DNA of 64,000 nucleotides from Sphingomonas phyllosphaerae (GCA_036946405.1 JAQIJC010000001.1:2363001-2427000); one strand, 5' to 3'; shown: positions 19,650-29,135, counted from the stretch's first letter. Numbers and translations: made by a program. The notes: generated by a model not told the origin, from the letters alone.

Positions 19650-19722
19650 TCCGGCATCGTAGCGGGACGATGGCCGAAACGAAACACAGGGCTGATCGCC
19701 CCCGGTCGCGGGCGGTCGGTGC

Positions 19723-20781
19723 CTAAAAGGCGTAGACCAGTGACGCGCGGCTGGTCGTGTCGGTCGTCACCCGCCCGGCTGGCGGCTCGCTTTCATATTG
19801 CAGCGTGTACGACAGCCGCGCCGACAATGGCCCGAGCAGCTTCGCTTCGATCGCGGAGACGCTGCGGATCGTGCTGTTATAGCGTTCCCAGTACGCCGAG
19901 GCGCTTTGCGTCGCGGTGAGCCCGCTGAACAGCGTCCAGTTCAGCTCCATGCTTCCGCGCGCCGCGATGCTGCCCTGCATCGTGCGGTCGGTGAAGTCGG
20001 TCTGCCGGAAGGCCGGCCCCACCTCAATGTCGAGCGTCAGGCCGTTGCGGCGGAACACGCTGTAGCCGGCGCCTACCGAGGCCGAGTAGCGGTTGAAATA
20101 GCCGAGAAAGCGGTCGGACTCATATTGCCCGTTTCCGTAGATATAGCCGCGGTCGTTGAGCTTGTAGTTCGGCTGATAGCCGAGCGCGTACCGTTCGCGG
20201 CTGGTCACGCCGGCCGTGCGCTGGAAATCCGCCTGCGCCATGACGCGATGCCGCCAGCGCAGGCCCTCGCGGGTGAGGTCGGCGACTCCGGTGAGGCCGG
20301 TGACGTCGGAATTGCCGGTCGAGACGAACCCGCCCGCCTCGACCCGTCCGCTCCAAAGCTGGAACGCGCTGGCCTGTCGCACCCGCTCGTTGCGGGCGCG
20401 GGCACGCGCTTCCTTCCACTCGGTCGCACGGCGCAGCACCAGATCGCGCGCCCCCGGATCGCCGTTGCGCGCATATTTGACGAGCGTGTCGACGCCGGCC
20501 TCGTCGCCCGCCTGCATCGCGGCATCCAGCATCGCGCGCATTTCCGGCGAGATCTCCGGCCCGGGGATCCTGCCCAGCACGACGCCGACATCGTTGAGCA
20601 CCGGCTCCGACACGTCGAGCGGCGGCGCGGTGATGAAAACCGGCTCTACCTCCAGCTCGGGCCGCTCGAGTGTCGTCTGGCGCCGCACACGCCGGGTCGT
20701 CGGGCCGCGGCGGCGCGTCTGGGCGACCGCCGGCTCCGGCAACGCGGCGAGACACACCGTCCCGATCAACACCGACAGCAT
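19723..20781 (-). CDS. DUF481 (YdiY-like) outer membrane beta-barrel protein
   Basis: A 352-residue exported protein. A signal peptide (LSVLIGTVCLAALPEPAVAQ) is followed by a Thr/Arg-rich stretch, an Ala- and charge-rich helical part at about residues 80-130, and a DUF481 beta-barrel from about 140 (WSGRVEAGGFVSTGNSDVTG, RYALGYQPNYKLNDRGYIYG, YSASVGAGYSVFR) that ends in the terminal phenylalanine typical of outer membrane proteins. In E. coli YdiY is acid or salt induced, but the role is unknown. It follows rppH by 15 bp and precedes the M20 gene by 73 bp, so it probably shares the rppH message. Confidence 0.87.
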   Translation of the reverse strand: MLSVLIGTVCLAALPEPAVAQTRRRGPTTRRVRRQTTLERPELEVEPVFITAPPLDVSEPVLNDVGVVLGRIPGPEISPEMRAMLDAAMQAGDEAGVDTLVKYARNGDPGARDLVLRRATEWKEARARARNERVRQASAFQLWSGRVEAGGFVSTGNSDVTGLTGVADLTREGLRWRHRVMAQADFQRTAGVTSRERYALGYQPNYKLNDRGYIYGNGQYESDRFLGYFNRYSASVGAGYSVFRRNGLTLDIEVGPAFRQTDFTDRTMQGSIAARGSMELNWTLFSGLTATQSASAYWERYNSTIRSVSAIEAKLLGPLSARLSYTLQYESEPPAGRVTTDTTSRASLVYAF

Positions 20782-20796
20782 CGTACGGCCTGCCGA

Positions 20797-21300
20797 TCAG
20801 CGCGGCGGCGTAGCGTCGTTACCCGGCAGATGCGGGGCAAAGGCGGCGAGCACGTCGCGGTACAATTGCGCCTTGAACGGCACGATCAGCTGCGGGAGAT
20901 CGGCGGGCGCGGCCCACCGCCACGCGCGAAACTCCGGGTGCGGCGTGTCGATATGAATATCGCTGTCCTCGCCGTCGAAGCGGAACAGGAACCAGCGTTG
21001 CCGCTGTCCGCGATACTTGCCCTTCCAGACCTTGCCGACCATTTCGGGTGGAAGGTCGTAGAAGAAGTCGTCGGGTGCCTCTGCGAGCAACGTCACCTTG
21101 TCGGCGGTGACCCCGGTTTCTTCCCACAACTCTCGCGTCGCCGCGGCCTGTGCATCTTCGCCCGGATCGATCCCGCCCTGCGGCATCTGCCATGCTTCCA
21201 GCACGTTATCGATGCGCTGACCGACGAACACCTGTCCGTCGCGATTGATGAGCATCACGCCCGCACAAGGGCGATAGGGCAGGGAGTCTGGCGCAGTCAT
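20797..21300 (-). CDS. rppH: RNA pyrophosphohydrolase (Nudix)
   Basis: Removes pyrophosphate from the 5' end of primary transcripts and so starts mRNA decay. The 167 residues contain a full Nudix box, [20 protein letters not shown] followed by TGV, plus the RppH-type segments [20 protein letters not shown] and [14 protein letters not shown] 21300 gives the normal N terminus ([11 protein letters not shown]). It is separated from the esterase gene upstream by 31 bp on the same strand. Confidence 0.95.
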   Translation of the reverse strand: MTAPDSLPYRPCAGVMLINRDGQVFVGQRIDNVLEAWQMPQGGIDPGEDAQAAATRELWEETGVTADKVTLLAEAPDDFFYDLPPEMVGKVWKGKYRGQRQRWFLFRFDGEDSDIHIDTPHPEFRAWRWAAPADLPQLIVPFKAQLYRDVLAAFAPHLPGNDATPPR

Positions 21301-21331
21301 GCCGGTCGAATAGGCTGCGTCTCGAAGTGCT

Positions 21332-22324
21332 TCAACCCGGTGCCTTCGCATTTGCGATATCGTGAGTCGCGGTCGCGACCGCTGCGCGCACGGCCGTCAG
21401 ATACGCGGTGAGATCCCGTTGGCTGGAGGGGATCGCGCGGCGTAGCGTCGCGAAGCCGTGGATGTTGCCGCGCGCCTCCTGATAGGTGACCGGTACGCCC
21501 GCCAGCGCGAGCGCGGCGGCATAGGCGCGCGCCTGATCGCGCAACGGATCGAGCCCGGCCGCGACGATCACGGCGGGCGGCAGGTCGCGAAGGTCGTTGA
21601 TGATCGGCGAGTAGCGCGCGTCGTGCGGGTCGGGTCGATAATGGTCGCCGAACCACCTCATCATCTCGCGCGTCAGCAGATAGCCTTCGGAGAAGGCGTC
21701 GAACGATGGGTAGCGGCGCGTCGCGTCGGTCGCCGGATAGATCGGTGCTTGGACGAGCACAGGTGCGTCAGCGGGCATGTCGCGCAACGCCACGCTGGCG
21801 ACGATCGCCAGATTGCCGCCTGCGCTGTCGCCACTCAGTACCAGACCAGTGACGGCTTGACCCAGTTCGGCGGGGCTTCCCGCCACCCATCGCGCTGCCG
21901 CTTCGGCGTCGTCGGCCGCGGCGGGGAAGGGCGCTTCGGGGGCCAGCCGATATTCGACCGAGATCACGGGCAGGTCCAGCTGCCGGGCCATCTCCGCGGC
22001 GAGACTGGCGTGGCTGGCGACATTCCCGGCCACCCAGCCGCCGCCATGGTAGAACACTACCGCCGGTCCGGCCGATCGCGTCGCGCGCGCATCGAACAGC
22101 CGCGCGGGTAACGCGCCGGATGGACCGGGAATCGTCAATTCCCGCACCAATCCCAACTCGCCGAGTGGCGAGTCGGTGACGTCCTTCATCGCGATCATCG
22201 CCGCGCGCGCGTCCGCGACGCTCATCTCATGCGTGCGTGGGCCGGGGAGGTTGTTGAGATAGCCGAGGAAGCTCGCCACGTCCGGGCGGACGAACGGTTG
22301 TGCGGCGATGGTCGGTTCGGTCAT
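21332..22324 (-). CDS. Alpha/beta hydrolase, hormone-sensitive-lipase (family IV) esterase
   Basis: A 330-residue esterase or lipase for short acyl esters. The oxyanion motif HGGGW is in [14 protein letters not shown], the nucleophile in SGDSAGGNL, the acid in GLDPLRDQ and the histidine in NIHGFA, all in family order and spacing. There is no signal peptide, so it is predicted cytoplasmic. It is divergent from the histone-deacetylase-fold gene with 42 bp between starts. The natural substrate is unknown. Confidence 0.93.
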   Translation of the reverse strand: MTEPTIAAQPFVRPDVASFLGYLNNLPGPRTHEMSVADARAAMIAMKDVTDSPLGELGLVRELTIPGPSGALPARLFDARATRSAGPAVVFYHGGGWVAGNVASHASLAAEMARQLDLPVISVEYRLAPEAPFPAAADDAEAAARWVAGSPAELGQAVTGLVLSGDSAGGNLAIVASVALRDMPADAPVLVQAPIYPATDATRRYPSFDAFSEGYLLTREMMRWFGDHYRPDPHDARYSPIINDLRDLPPAVIVAAGLDPLRDQARAYAAALALAGVPVTYQEARGNIHGFATLRRAIPSSQRDLTAYLTAVRAAVATATHDIANAKAPG

Positions 22325-22366
22325 TCGCTACTCCTGCGCGGGCGTGCCAATGCCTATCTTAGGTCG

Positions 22367-23287
22367 ATGATCGCCATCGTCCACCATCCCGATTATGTCA
22401 CCGAGGCGCCGGCCCGCAGCAGCTATCGATGGGGTAAGAATGGCGCGATCCGCGATCTGCTCCGCGCCGAGGGCGAACGGATCGTGTGGCACGAGCCCGA
22501 GCCGATGCCGCAGCGCTGGCTGGAGGCCGCGCATGATCCCGAATATGTGGCCGAAGTGCTCGCCGCACGGGTGCCTGCCGTCAAGGAACGGCGGATCGGC
22601 TTTCCCGTGACGCCGGTCGTGGCGCGCCGCGCGCAGATGGTGCCCGGCGGGACCTATCTCGCCGCCGTGCTCGCGCTGGAACAAGGTTTCGCTGCCAACA
22701 CCGCCGGGGGCAGCCATCATGCCTTGTCGGACACCGGCGCAGGCTATTGCGTGTTCAACGATCTGGCAGTGGCCGCGCTTCGGCTGGTGGAGGAGGGGAC
22801 GACCGCGCGCATACTGATCGTCGATGTCGACGTTCACCAGGGCGACGGTACCGCGGCGCTGACCGCCGGGCATCCGCAGATCGCCACCTATTCGATCCAT
22901 GCCGAGAAGAACTTCCCGGTGCGGAAGGCGCGATCGACGCTCGACGTGCCGCTCGCCGATGCGATCGGCGATGACGCCTATCTGGCGGTGCTCGAAGAGA
23001 CGCTCGCGCCGATGATCGCCGACTGGCAGCCGACCTTGATCCTCTATCAGGGCGGTGTCGATCCGTTTGCAGGCGACCGTCTCGGCCGGCTGGCGCTCAG
23101 TGAGGATGGACTCGTCCGGCGCGACCGGCTCGTCGCGCGACTGGCGAACGCCGCCGGCATCCCGCTCGCCTGTACGGTCGGTGGCGGCTACGGCGACGAC
23201 GTGATGGCGATTGCGGCGCGCCATGTTCGCGTGATTTCGACGCTCGGCGAAGCATTCGCCGGAACCGCGCGGGGGAATTGTACGTAG
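22367..23287 (+). CDS. Histone deacetylase-fold amidohydrolase
   Basis: A 306-residue zinc hydrolase of the arginase/deacetylase superfamily, the class that in bacteria includes acetoin-utilisation AcuC-like and acylpolyamine amidohydrolases. The core motifs are AGGSHHALSDTGAGYCVFND (catalytic histidines), IVDVDVHQGDGTA (zinc ligands), and LYQGGVDPFAGDRLGRL with the third ligand. ATG 22367 gives the typical start (MIAIVHHPDYV). The photolyase gene starts 8 bp after its stop, so the two are probably co-transcribed. The substrate cannot be told from the sequence. Confidence 0.9.
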   Translation: MIAIVHHPDYVTEAPARSSYRWGKNGAIRDLLRAEGERIVWHEPEPMPQRWLEAAHDPEYVAEVLAARVPAVKERRIGFPVTPVVARRAQMVPGGTYLAAVLALEQGFAANTAGGSHHALSDTGAGYCVFNDLAVAALRLVEEGTTARILIVDVDVHQGDGTAALTAGHPQIATYSIHAEKNFPVRKARSTLDVPLADAIGDDAYLAVLEETLAPMIADWQPTLILYQGGVDPFAGDRLGRLALSEDGLVRRDRLVARLANAAGIPLACTVGGGYGDDVMAIAARHVRVISTLGEAFAGTARGNCT

Positions 23288-23295
23288 CGCGAACG

Positions 23296-24636
23296 ATGAC
23301 TACTTTGCTTTGGCTGCGACAGGACCTGCGCCTTCACGATCAACCGGCGCTCGTCGCCGCCGCGCAGCAGGGCGCGGTGATCCCGGTCTATATCCTCGAC
23401 GACGACGCGCCGGGCGATTGGCGGATCGGTGGGGCGCAGCGGTGGTGGCTTCATCACAGCCTCGCCGCACTCGACAAGGCGCTACGCGAGAAGGGCAGTC
23501 GGCTGATCCTGCGGCGCGGGAATGCGGTGTCGATCCTCGACGAATTGGTGGAGACGACCGGGGCCGAGGCGATCCACGCGATCCGTCACTACGAACCGTG
23601 GTGGCGCAAGGCGGAGGCGGCGCTCGGCGAGCGGCTATGCCTCCACGACGGCAATCATCTCGCCCCGCCGGAGCAGGTCACGACGGGGTCCGGCGGTCAG
23701 TTCCGCATCTATTCCGCGTTCTGGAAAGGGTTGCAGGAGCATTTGCCGCCCGAGAAGCCGCTCGCCGCGCCGGACGAGATCCCACCGCCCAAGAAGTGGC
23801 CGAAAAGCGACAAGCTCGCCGACTGGCGCCTGTTGCCGTCGAAGCCGGATTGGTCGGGCGGTTTCGACTGGACGCCGGGCGAGGACGCGGCATGTCGGAA
23901 GATCGCTTCCCTCGACCTCAAGGGCTATGACGATCGGCGCAACATGCCCGCCGTGGAAGGCACGTCGCGCTTTTCGCCGCATCTGCACTTCGGCGAGGTA
24001 TCGCCCCGCGCGGTCTGGCATGCCAGCGGCGCGCACGACGTGACGTTTCGCAAGGAACTGGCGTGGCGCGATTTCACCGATGGCGTCGTGCTCGCCTTGC
24101 CGGATTATGCCGACAAGAACGGTCGTTCGGCCTTCGACAAGCTGCCATGGCGTACCGGCAAGGGTGCCAGAACCGATTTGCGCGCCTGGCAGACCGGGCA
24201 GACCGGCTATCCGATCGTCGATGCCGGAATGCGACAGCTTTGGCAGAGCGGCTGGATGCACAATCGCGTGCGGATGATTACCGCCTCCTTCCTGATCAAG
24301 CATCTGCTGATCGACTGGCGCGAGGGCGAACGCTGGTTCTGGGACTGCCTCGTCGACGCCGACTACGGGAACAATTCGGTGAACTGGCAATGGGTCGCCG
24401 GCACCGGGATCGACGCCAACATGTTCGGGCGGATCATGGCGCCGCTGACCCAGTCCGAGAAGTTCGACGCGGGCGACTACATCCGCCGGTGGGTTCCCGA
24501 GCTGAAGGATGTGCCGGACGAGGCGATCCACGATCCCGATGCCGCCGGCTGTCGTCCCGACTCTTACCCGGCCAAGCTGATCGGGCATCGCGAAGCGCGT
24601 GAACGCGCGCTGGCGGCGGGCAAGAAGGTGCGTTAG
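23296..24636 (+). CDS. phrB: Deoxyribodipyrimidine photo-lyase (cryptochrome/photolyase family)
   Basis: Light-driven repair enzyme that splits UV-induced pyrimidine dimers. The 446 residues have the N-terminal antenna domain (TTLLWLRQDLRLHDQPAL) and the FAD domain with TSRFSPHLHFGEVSPR, ELAWRDF, TGYPIVDAGMRQLWQSGWMH and WQWVAGTGIDANMFGR. These fit a class I CPD photolyase rather than a DASH cryptochrome. ATG 23296 is used; a TTG-type start 18 bp upstream would overlap the previous gene. The next gene, a CFA synthase, begins 12 bp downstream. Confidence 0.95.
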   Translation: MTTLLWLRQDLRLHDQPALVAAAQQGAVIPVYILDDDAPGDWRIGGAQRWWLHHSLAALDKALREKGSRLILRRGNAVSILDELVETTGAEAIHAIRHYEPWWRKAEAALGERLCLHDGNHLAPPEQVTTGSGGQFRIYSAFWKGLQEHLPPEKPLAAPDEIPPPKKWPKSDKLADWRLLPSKPDWSGGFDWTPGEDAACRKIASLDLKGYDDRRNMPAVEGTSRFSPHLHFGEVSPRAVWHASGAHDVTFRKELAWRDFTDGVVLALPDYADKNGRSAFDKLPWRTGKGARTDLRAWQTGQTGYPIVDAGMRQLWQSGWMHNRVRMITASFLIKHLLIDWREGERWFWDCLVDADYGNNSVNWQWVAGTGIDANMFGRIMAPLTQSEKFDAGDYIRRWVPELKDVPDEAIHDPDAAGCRPDSYPAKLIGHREARERALAAGKKVR

Positions 24637-24648
24637 GGCGCGTCCGCC

Positions 24649-25869
24649 ATGGACGCGGCCACCTCTCATCCTTCGCCTGCCCGGGGTCGTGCGCGGCTAT
24701 TTGCGCCGATCTGGCGCCGCATCCTCGATCGGATCGGTCGCGGACTGCGGGAGGGCGCGATCGAGGCGCAGCTACCCGATGGAACGCAGCGGTTGCTCGG
24801 TGGCCATGCGCCGGGGCCGGTCGCGGTGGTGCGGCTGGTGCGGTGGCGGGCGCTGTGGCGGCTGGTCACCGCCGGGTCGATCGGCTGGTACGAAGGCTGG
24901 GCGGCCGGCGACTGGACCAGCCCCGATCTGGTGCCGATCTTCGATCTGTTCGTGCGCAACCGCGCCGCGCTCGGCAATGTCGCGCGCGCCAAGCATGTCG
25001 CGCGGCTTGCGGTGTGGCTCGGCCATCGCCTGCGCCGCAATCACCGCAGCGGGGCGCGACGCAACATCGCCGCGCACTACGATCTGGGGAACGACTTCTA
25101 TCGCGAGTGGCTCGATGCGACGCTGACCTATTCGAGTGCGCTCGATGTGGTCGAAGGCGAGCCACTGGAAGCAGCGCAGCAGCGCAAGCTCGATGCGATT
25201 CTGACGCGCACCGCAACCAGCGCCGGGCAATCGATCCTCGAGATCGGCTGCGGCTGGGGATCGTTCGCAGCGACCGCGTCTGCGGCCGGCGTCGCGGTGC
25301 ACGGGCTGACGCTCTCCACCGAGCAGCGCGACCATGTGCTCGCGCGTGGGCTGGAGGGGGTGACGGTCGCGCTGACCGATTATCGCGACGTCACCGGCCG
25401 CTATGACGCGGTCGCCAGCATCGAAATGGTCGAGGCGGTCGGACCCGAATATTGGCCTGCCTATCTGTCGACGATCGCGCGTGTGCTGAAGCCGGGCGCC
25501 CGCGCCGCCTTGCAGTTCATCACGATCGCCGACGATATCTGGGATGCCTATAATGGCAGCGCCGACTTCATCCAGCGCTATGTCTTTCCGGGTGGGTCGC
25601 TGCTTTCCGCAAGCCGCTTTCGCGCGCTTGCCGAGGCGCACGGGCTTTTGTGGCAGGACGAACATCGCTTCGGGATCGACTATGCCGAAACGCTGCTCGA
25701 CTGGCGCCGCCGCTTCGACCGCGCCGCGGCCGATGGCCGGCTTCCGCCACGCTTCGACGCGCGCTTCCAGCAGCTCTGGCGCTATTACCTGATGTATTGC
25801 GAAGGCGGCTTCCGCGGCGGCGGGATCGACGTCATGCAAGTGACGCTGGTGAAGGCGAGCCCAGCCTAG
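24649..25869 (+). CDS. cfa: Cyclopropane-fatty-acyl-phospholipid synthase family methyltransferase
   Basis: Transfers methylene from SAM to unsaturated acyl chains of membrane phospholipids. The 406 residues carry IAAHYDLGNDFYREWLDATL, the SAM motif LEIGCGWGSFA, SIEMVEAVGPEYWPAYL, and the C-terminal FGIDYAETLLDWRRRF and MYCEGGFRGGGIDVMQV, which define the family. Length is close to E. coli Cfa (382). It follows the photolyase with a 12-bp gap. In Rhodobacter the photolyase and CFA synthase genes belong to the singlet-oxygen sigma-factor regulon, so the pairing here hints at a photo-oxidative stress module. Its TAG stop overlaps the TAG stop of the convergent SDR gene. Confidence 0.93.
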   Translation: MDAATSHPSPARGRARLFAPIWRRILDRIGRGLREGAIEAQLPDGTQRLLGGHAPGPVAVVRLVRWRALWRLVTAGSIGWYEGWAAGDWTSPDLVPIFDLFVRNRAALGNVARAKHVARLAVWLGHRLRRNHRSGARRNIAAHYDLGNDFYREWLDATLTYSSALDVVEGEPLEAAQQRKLDAILTRTATSAGQSILEIGCGWGSFAATASAAGVAVHGLTLSTEQRDHVLARGLEGVTVALTDYRDVTGRYDAVASIEMVEAVGPEYWPAYLSTIARVLKPGARAALQFITIADDIWDAYNGSADFIQRYVFPGGSLLSASRFRALAEAHGLLWQDEHRFGIDYAETLLDWRRRFDRAAADGRLPPRFDARFQQLWRYYLMYCEGGFRGGGIDVMQVTLVKASPA

Positions 25870-26573
25870 CCGACCCGTTCGCGATGGTTCACCGGGAACC
25901 CCTCGGCCGCCAACGCCACGATCCGCGCCGCGACCGTCTCGGGCGGCTTGACAGAATTGGGGTCCTCACCCGGATAGGCGCGCGCGCGCATCTTGGTGCG
26001 CGTGGCCCCCGGATCGAGCACCGCCACGCGGATCTTGCTCACCTCGGCGGTTTCATCGCCATATGCCTCCAGCAGCGTTTCGAACGCCGCCTTCGACGCG
26101 CCATAGGCGCCCCAATAGGCCCGCGGCGTACGCCCGACCGATGACGTAACGCCGATCACGCGCGCGCCGGCCGAGCGGCGCAGCATCGGATCGAACGCCT
26201 GGATCAGCGCCACCTGTGCCGAGACGTTGAGCGTCAGCACCTGCGCGAGTTCCTTGGCGTCGATCGCCGGCACCGCCGCGAGCGATCCGAGCATCCCGGC
26301 GTTGAGCACCATCACGTCCAGCGCCTGCCAGCGCTCGCCGATCGCGGTCGCCAGCCGGGCGATCGAGTCGCTCTGCGCGAGATCGAGCGGCGCGATCGTC
26401 GCCGATCCGCCCGCGTCGAAGATCCGCTGCTCGACCTCTTCCAGCCCGCTGGCGGTGCGCGCGGTCAGCACGACATGCGCGCCCAGTTCCGCCAGGGCGA
26501 TCGCGGTCGCCGCGCCGATCCCACGGCTGGCGCCGGTCACCAGCGCCAGTTTGTCGGCAAGCTGCTTGTTCAT
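25866..26573 (-). CDS. SDR family NAD(P)-dependent oxidoreductase
   Basis: A 235-residue classical short-chain dehydrogenase. The cofactor motif is VTGASRGIGAAT near residue 12, NAG is at the expected place (VMVLNAGML), and the catalytic Ser/Tyr/Lys are in TSSVGRTPRAYWGAYGASKA. The C-terminal end (PGATRTKMRARAYPGEDP) is typical. ATG 26573 gives the standard start (MNKQLADKLALVTG); the open frame upstream runs into an intergenic repeat. The substrate is unknown. It lies alone between the CFA gene, which converges on it, and purF upstream on the same strand. Confidence 0.92.
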   Translation of the reverse strand: MNKQLADKLALVTGASRGIGAATAIALAELGAHVVLTARTASGLEEVEQRIFDAGGSATIAPLDLAQSDSIARLATAIGERWQALDVMVLNAGMLGSLAAVPAIDAKELAQVLTLNVSAQVALIQAFDPMLRRSAGARVIGVTSSVGRTPRAYWGAYGASKAAFETLLEAYGDETAEVSKIRVAVLDPGATRTKMRARAYPGEDPNSVKPPETVAARIVALAAEGFPVNHRERVG

Positions 26574-26575
26574 GG

Positions 26576-26672
26576 ACGTCATCCCGGACTCGTTCCGGGA
26601 TCCACCGTCCCGCGAACCTGTTGATCGCCACTCTTGCGGCACGGTGGATGCCGGGACGGGCCCAGCATGATG
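26576..26672. repeat. Inverted repeat between purF and the SDR gene
   Basis: The left arm contains gtcatcccggactcgttcc and ccgggatccaccgt, the right arm acggtggatgccgggacg. It resembles the unit at 6354 in its first 20 bases but differs in the centre. Located directly upstream of the SDR start and after the purF stop. Confidence 0.7.
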
Positions 26673-26680
26673 GCAGAAGC

Positions 26681-28138
26681 CTAGTTCACCCGTTCGGCGA
26701 GCATCGCGAATTGGTCGACCGCGCTCGACTCGTCGTGGTCGGTCAGCGTGCTCGGATAGTCGCCGGTGAAGCATGCATCGCAATAACGCGGCCGTCCGTC
26801 GGCGCGCTGCGCTTCGCCCAACGCCTTGTAGAGCCCGTCGATCGAGACGAACGCGAGACTGTCGGCGTGGATGAAGTCGGTCATTCCCCCCAGATCCAGC
26901 TTCGCCGCGAGCAGCTTGGCGCGCTCCGGCGTGTCGACGCCGTAGAAGCAGCTGTGCCGCGTCGGCGGTGAGGCGATGCGCATGTGCACCTCCGCCGCGC
27001 CGGCCTCGCGCATCATCTGCACGATCTTCAGCGAAGTGGTGCCGCGCACGATCGAATCGTCGATCAGCACGACCTTCTTGCCCTGGATCAGCGCGCGATT
27101 GGCGTTGTGCTTCAGCTTGACGCCGAGGTGACGAACCTTGTCGCCCGGCTGGATGAAGGTGCGCCCGACATAGTGCGAGCGGATGATGCCGAGTTCGAAC
27201 GGGATACCCGATTCCTGCGCATAACCGATCGCGGCGGGGACGCCCGAATCGGGCACCGGGATCACGAGATCGGCGTCGACCGGCGCTTCGATTGCCAGCT
27301 GCGCGCCGATGTTCTTGCGCACCGAATAGATCGAGTGATCGTCGACGATCGAATCAGGTCGCGAGAAATACACCCACTCGAAGATGCACGGACGCGCCGC
27401 GACCTGCTCAAACGGGCGGATCGAACGCACTTCGCCGTTCTGGACGATTACCAGCTCACCCGGTTCGACCGAGCGCTCGAAGGTCGCACCGACCACGTCG
27501 AGCGCGACCGTCTCGCTGGCGAAGATGTACGTGTCGCCCAGCTTGCCCATCACCAGCGGACGAATGCCCAGCGGATCGCGGCACGCGATCATGCCGTCCG
27601 GCGTCATCACGATCAGCGCATAGGCGCCCTCGACCTGCTTCAGCGCGTCGATGAACTTGTCGAGCAACGTCCGATACTGGCTGGTCGCGACCAAATGGAT
27701 GATCGTCTCGGTATCGGAGGTCGACTGGAAGATCGATCCACGCCGCACCAGCTCACGACGCAGGCGCATCGCATTCGAAATGTTGCCGTTGTGCGCGATC
27801 GCGAACCCGCCCGATTGCAATTCGGCGTAGAGCGGCTGGACGTTGCGCAGCGCGGTTTCGCCGGTCGTCGAATAGCGGACGTGTCCGCAGGCGACGTCGC
27901 CGGCAAGGGCGCGGATGACCTCGTCGCGGTCGAAATTCCCGGCGACATGGCCCATCGCGCGATGCGTATGGAAGAGGTGGCCGTCGAAGCTGGTGATGCC
28001 CGCGGCCTCCTGGCCGCGATGCTGGAGCGCATGGAGGCCCAGCGCGACGAGCGCGGCCGCGCCCTCCGAGCCGGAGGCACCGAAGATGCCGCATTCCTCG
28101 TGGAGATGATCGTCGTCGAACGGATGTGTCGTCAGCAT
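26681..28138 (-). CDS. purF: Amidophosphoribosyltransferase
   Basis: First committed step of purine synthesis: PRPP plus glutamine to phosphoribosylamine. The 485 residues begin with a short propeptide ([15 protein letters not shown]) before the N-terminal-nucleophile cysteine in CGIFGASG, so removal of 15 residues is expected. The glutaminase half shows HRGQEAAGI and GHVRYSTTG; the PRTase half shows [14 protein letters not shown]. Cysteines in [15 protein letters not shown] and [11 protein letters not shown] fit the Fe-S-containing Bacillus-type enzyme. cvpA, a frequent neighbour, is absent. It is divergent from hisI with 129 bp between starts. Confidence 0.97.
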   Translation of the reverse strand: MLTTHPFDDDHLHEECGIFGASGSEGAAALVALGLHALQHRGQEAAGITSFDGHLFHTHRAMGHVAGNFDRDEVIRALAGDVACGHVRYSTTGETALRNVQPLYAELQSGGFAIAHNGNISNAMRLRRELVRRGSIFQSTSDTETIIHLVATSQYRTLLDKFIDALKQVEGAYALIVMTPDGMIACRDPLGIRPLVMGKLGDTYIFASETVALDVVGATFERSVEPGELVIVQNGEVRSIRPFEQVAARPCIFEWVYFSRPDSIVDDHSIYSVRKNIGAQLAIEAPVDADLVIPVPDSGVPAAIGYAQESGIPFELGIIRSHYVGRTFIQPGDKVRHLGVKLKHNANRALIQGKKVVLIDDSIVRGTTSLKIVQMMREAGAAEVHMRIASPPTRHSCFYGVDTPERAKLLAAKLDLGGMTDFIHADSLAFVSIDGLYKALGEAQRADGRPRYCDACFTGDYPSTLTDHDESSAVDQFAMLAERVN

Positions 28139-28170
28139 AAGCGGTGGGGGCTCGCGTTGTGCGGGGCCGC

Positions 28171-28200
28171 ATATAGCGACGGTCGCGCAAATGTCATCAA
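28171..28200 (-). promoter_or_regulatory. Possible sigma-70-type promoter of purF
   Basis: On the minus strand TTGATG (28195-28200) and CTATAT (28171-28176) are spaced by 18 bases, about 33 bp before the purF start codon. The fit is moderate and read by eye. No PurR-type box is evident. Confidence 0.35.
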
Positions 28201-28267
28201 TTGCCGGGGATCGGTCGACGATATCGTGCGTTGTGACGCGCCTTCGCCTGTTCTACGCGGTTTCCGC

Positions 28268-28630
28268 ATGAGCGATCCGCGTGAAGATGGCAGTGATTTC
28301 CTGCCCAAATTCGATGCCGCCGGACTGGTGACGGCGGTCGTGACCGATCGGGCCAGTGGCGGATTGCTGATGGTCGCGCACATGAACGCCGCAGCGATCG
28401 AAGCCACACGCGCGAGCGGAGAGGCCACCTTCTTCTCTCGCAGCCGCGGAAGGCTTTGGAAGAAGGGTGAAACCTCCGGCAATATCCTGCGGGTGGTCGA
28501 GATACGCGTCGATTGCGACCAGGATGCGCTGTGGATCATCGCCGATCCGACCGGCCCAGCTTGCCACACCGGCGCACCGAGCTGCTTCTATCGGCGCCTG
28601 ACCGATTCGGGGCTGGAGCGCGTCGGCTGA
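28268..28630 (+). CDS. hisI: Phosphoribosyl-AMP cyclohydrolase
   Basis: Third step of histidine biosynthesis: opens the purine ring of phosphoribosyl-AMP. The 120-residue protein is the cyclohydrolase alone, not fused to HisE. Motifs are [35 protein letters not shown], the metal-binding VDCDQDALW, and the cysteines in [17 protein letters not shown] 28268 matches the family N terminus. Its stop overlaps the start of the lipoprotein gene (TGATG), so the two are probably coupled. Other his genes are not in the window. Confidence 0.96.
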   Translation: MSDPREDGSDFLPKFDAAGLVTAVVTDRASGGLLMVAHMNAAAIEATRASGEATFFSRSRGRLWKKGETSGNILRVVEIRVDCDQDALWIIADPTGPACHTGAPSCFYRRLTDSGLERVG

Positions 28631-29115
28631 TGATGCGTGCGGCGATCGTCCTGTCGCTGTTGCTCGTAGGCTGCTCGTCCGCCCCCGAACCGGTCGACGA
28701 CGACGCGGCGGGCAGGGCGCTGGAGGCGGCGGCGCACAAGGCGGGGATCGTCGGCGACATCGCCGATGCGACCGGCGTCTACGCGGTTGGTGAGGACCGG
28801 CTTTGCATGACCGGCGCAGCGCCGCGCTACCGGATCGGCGTCAGCGTCGACTTCGGCGACGGACAGCGCTGTATCGCGCACGGCACGGCACAGGGAAGGG
28901 GCGCGCTGGCGATCGACCTCGGTGACGGCTGCCGCCTTACGGCAACCCACAATGGCGATCGCTTGCTGTTCCCGGTCCGCGCCCCGGCCGGCTGCGCGCG
29001 ATATTGCCAAGGTCGCGCGACGCTCGACACGCTCGCGCTCGACCGGCTGAGCGAGGCAAGTGGCGAGGCGACGCGGTTGCGCGGGGCGGACGGCAAGTTA
29101 CTGTGCGCTGATTGA
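28630..29115 (+). CDS. Predicted lipoprotein of unknown function
   Basis: A 161-residue protein with a lipoprotein signal peptide: MRAAIVLSLLLVGC ends in a lipobox (LVGC) with Cys15 as the probable lipidated residue (counting from the first ATG). The mature part has further cysteines (RLCMTG, QRCIAHG, DGCRLTA, AGCARYCQ, KLLCAD), so disulfides in the periplasm are likely. I recognise no family. Its start overlaps the hisI stop by one base. The stop codon at 29113-29115 lies inside a palindrome proposed as the operator of the following MerR gene. Confidence 0.8.
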   Translation: MMRAAIVLSLLLVGCSSAPEPVDDDAAGRALEAAAHKAGIVGDIADATGVYAVGEDRLCMTGAAPRYRIGVSVDFGDGQRCIAHGTAQGRGALAIDLGDGCRLTATHNGDRLLFPVRAPAGCARYCQGRATLDTLALDRLSEASGEATRLRGADGKLLCAD

Positions 29116-29126
29116 CGTTCACGTAA
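29112..29126 (+). promoter_or_regulatory. Candidate MerR-type operator (LiuR-like palindrome)
   Basis: The sequence ttgacgttcacgtaa fits TTnACGT-N2-ACGTnAA, the form of the sites bound by LiuR-type MerR regulators of branched-chain acyl-CoA catabolism. It overlaps the stop codon of the lipoprotein gene and ends 9 bp before the MerR start codon, adjoining the ribosome binding site, as expected for autoregulation. By-eye match. Confidence 0.5.
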
Positions 29127-29135
29127 GGGGAAGGT

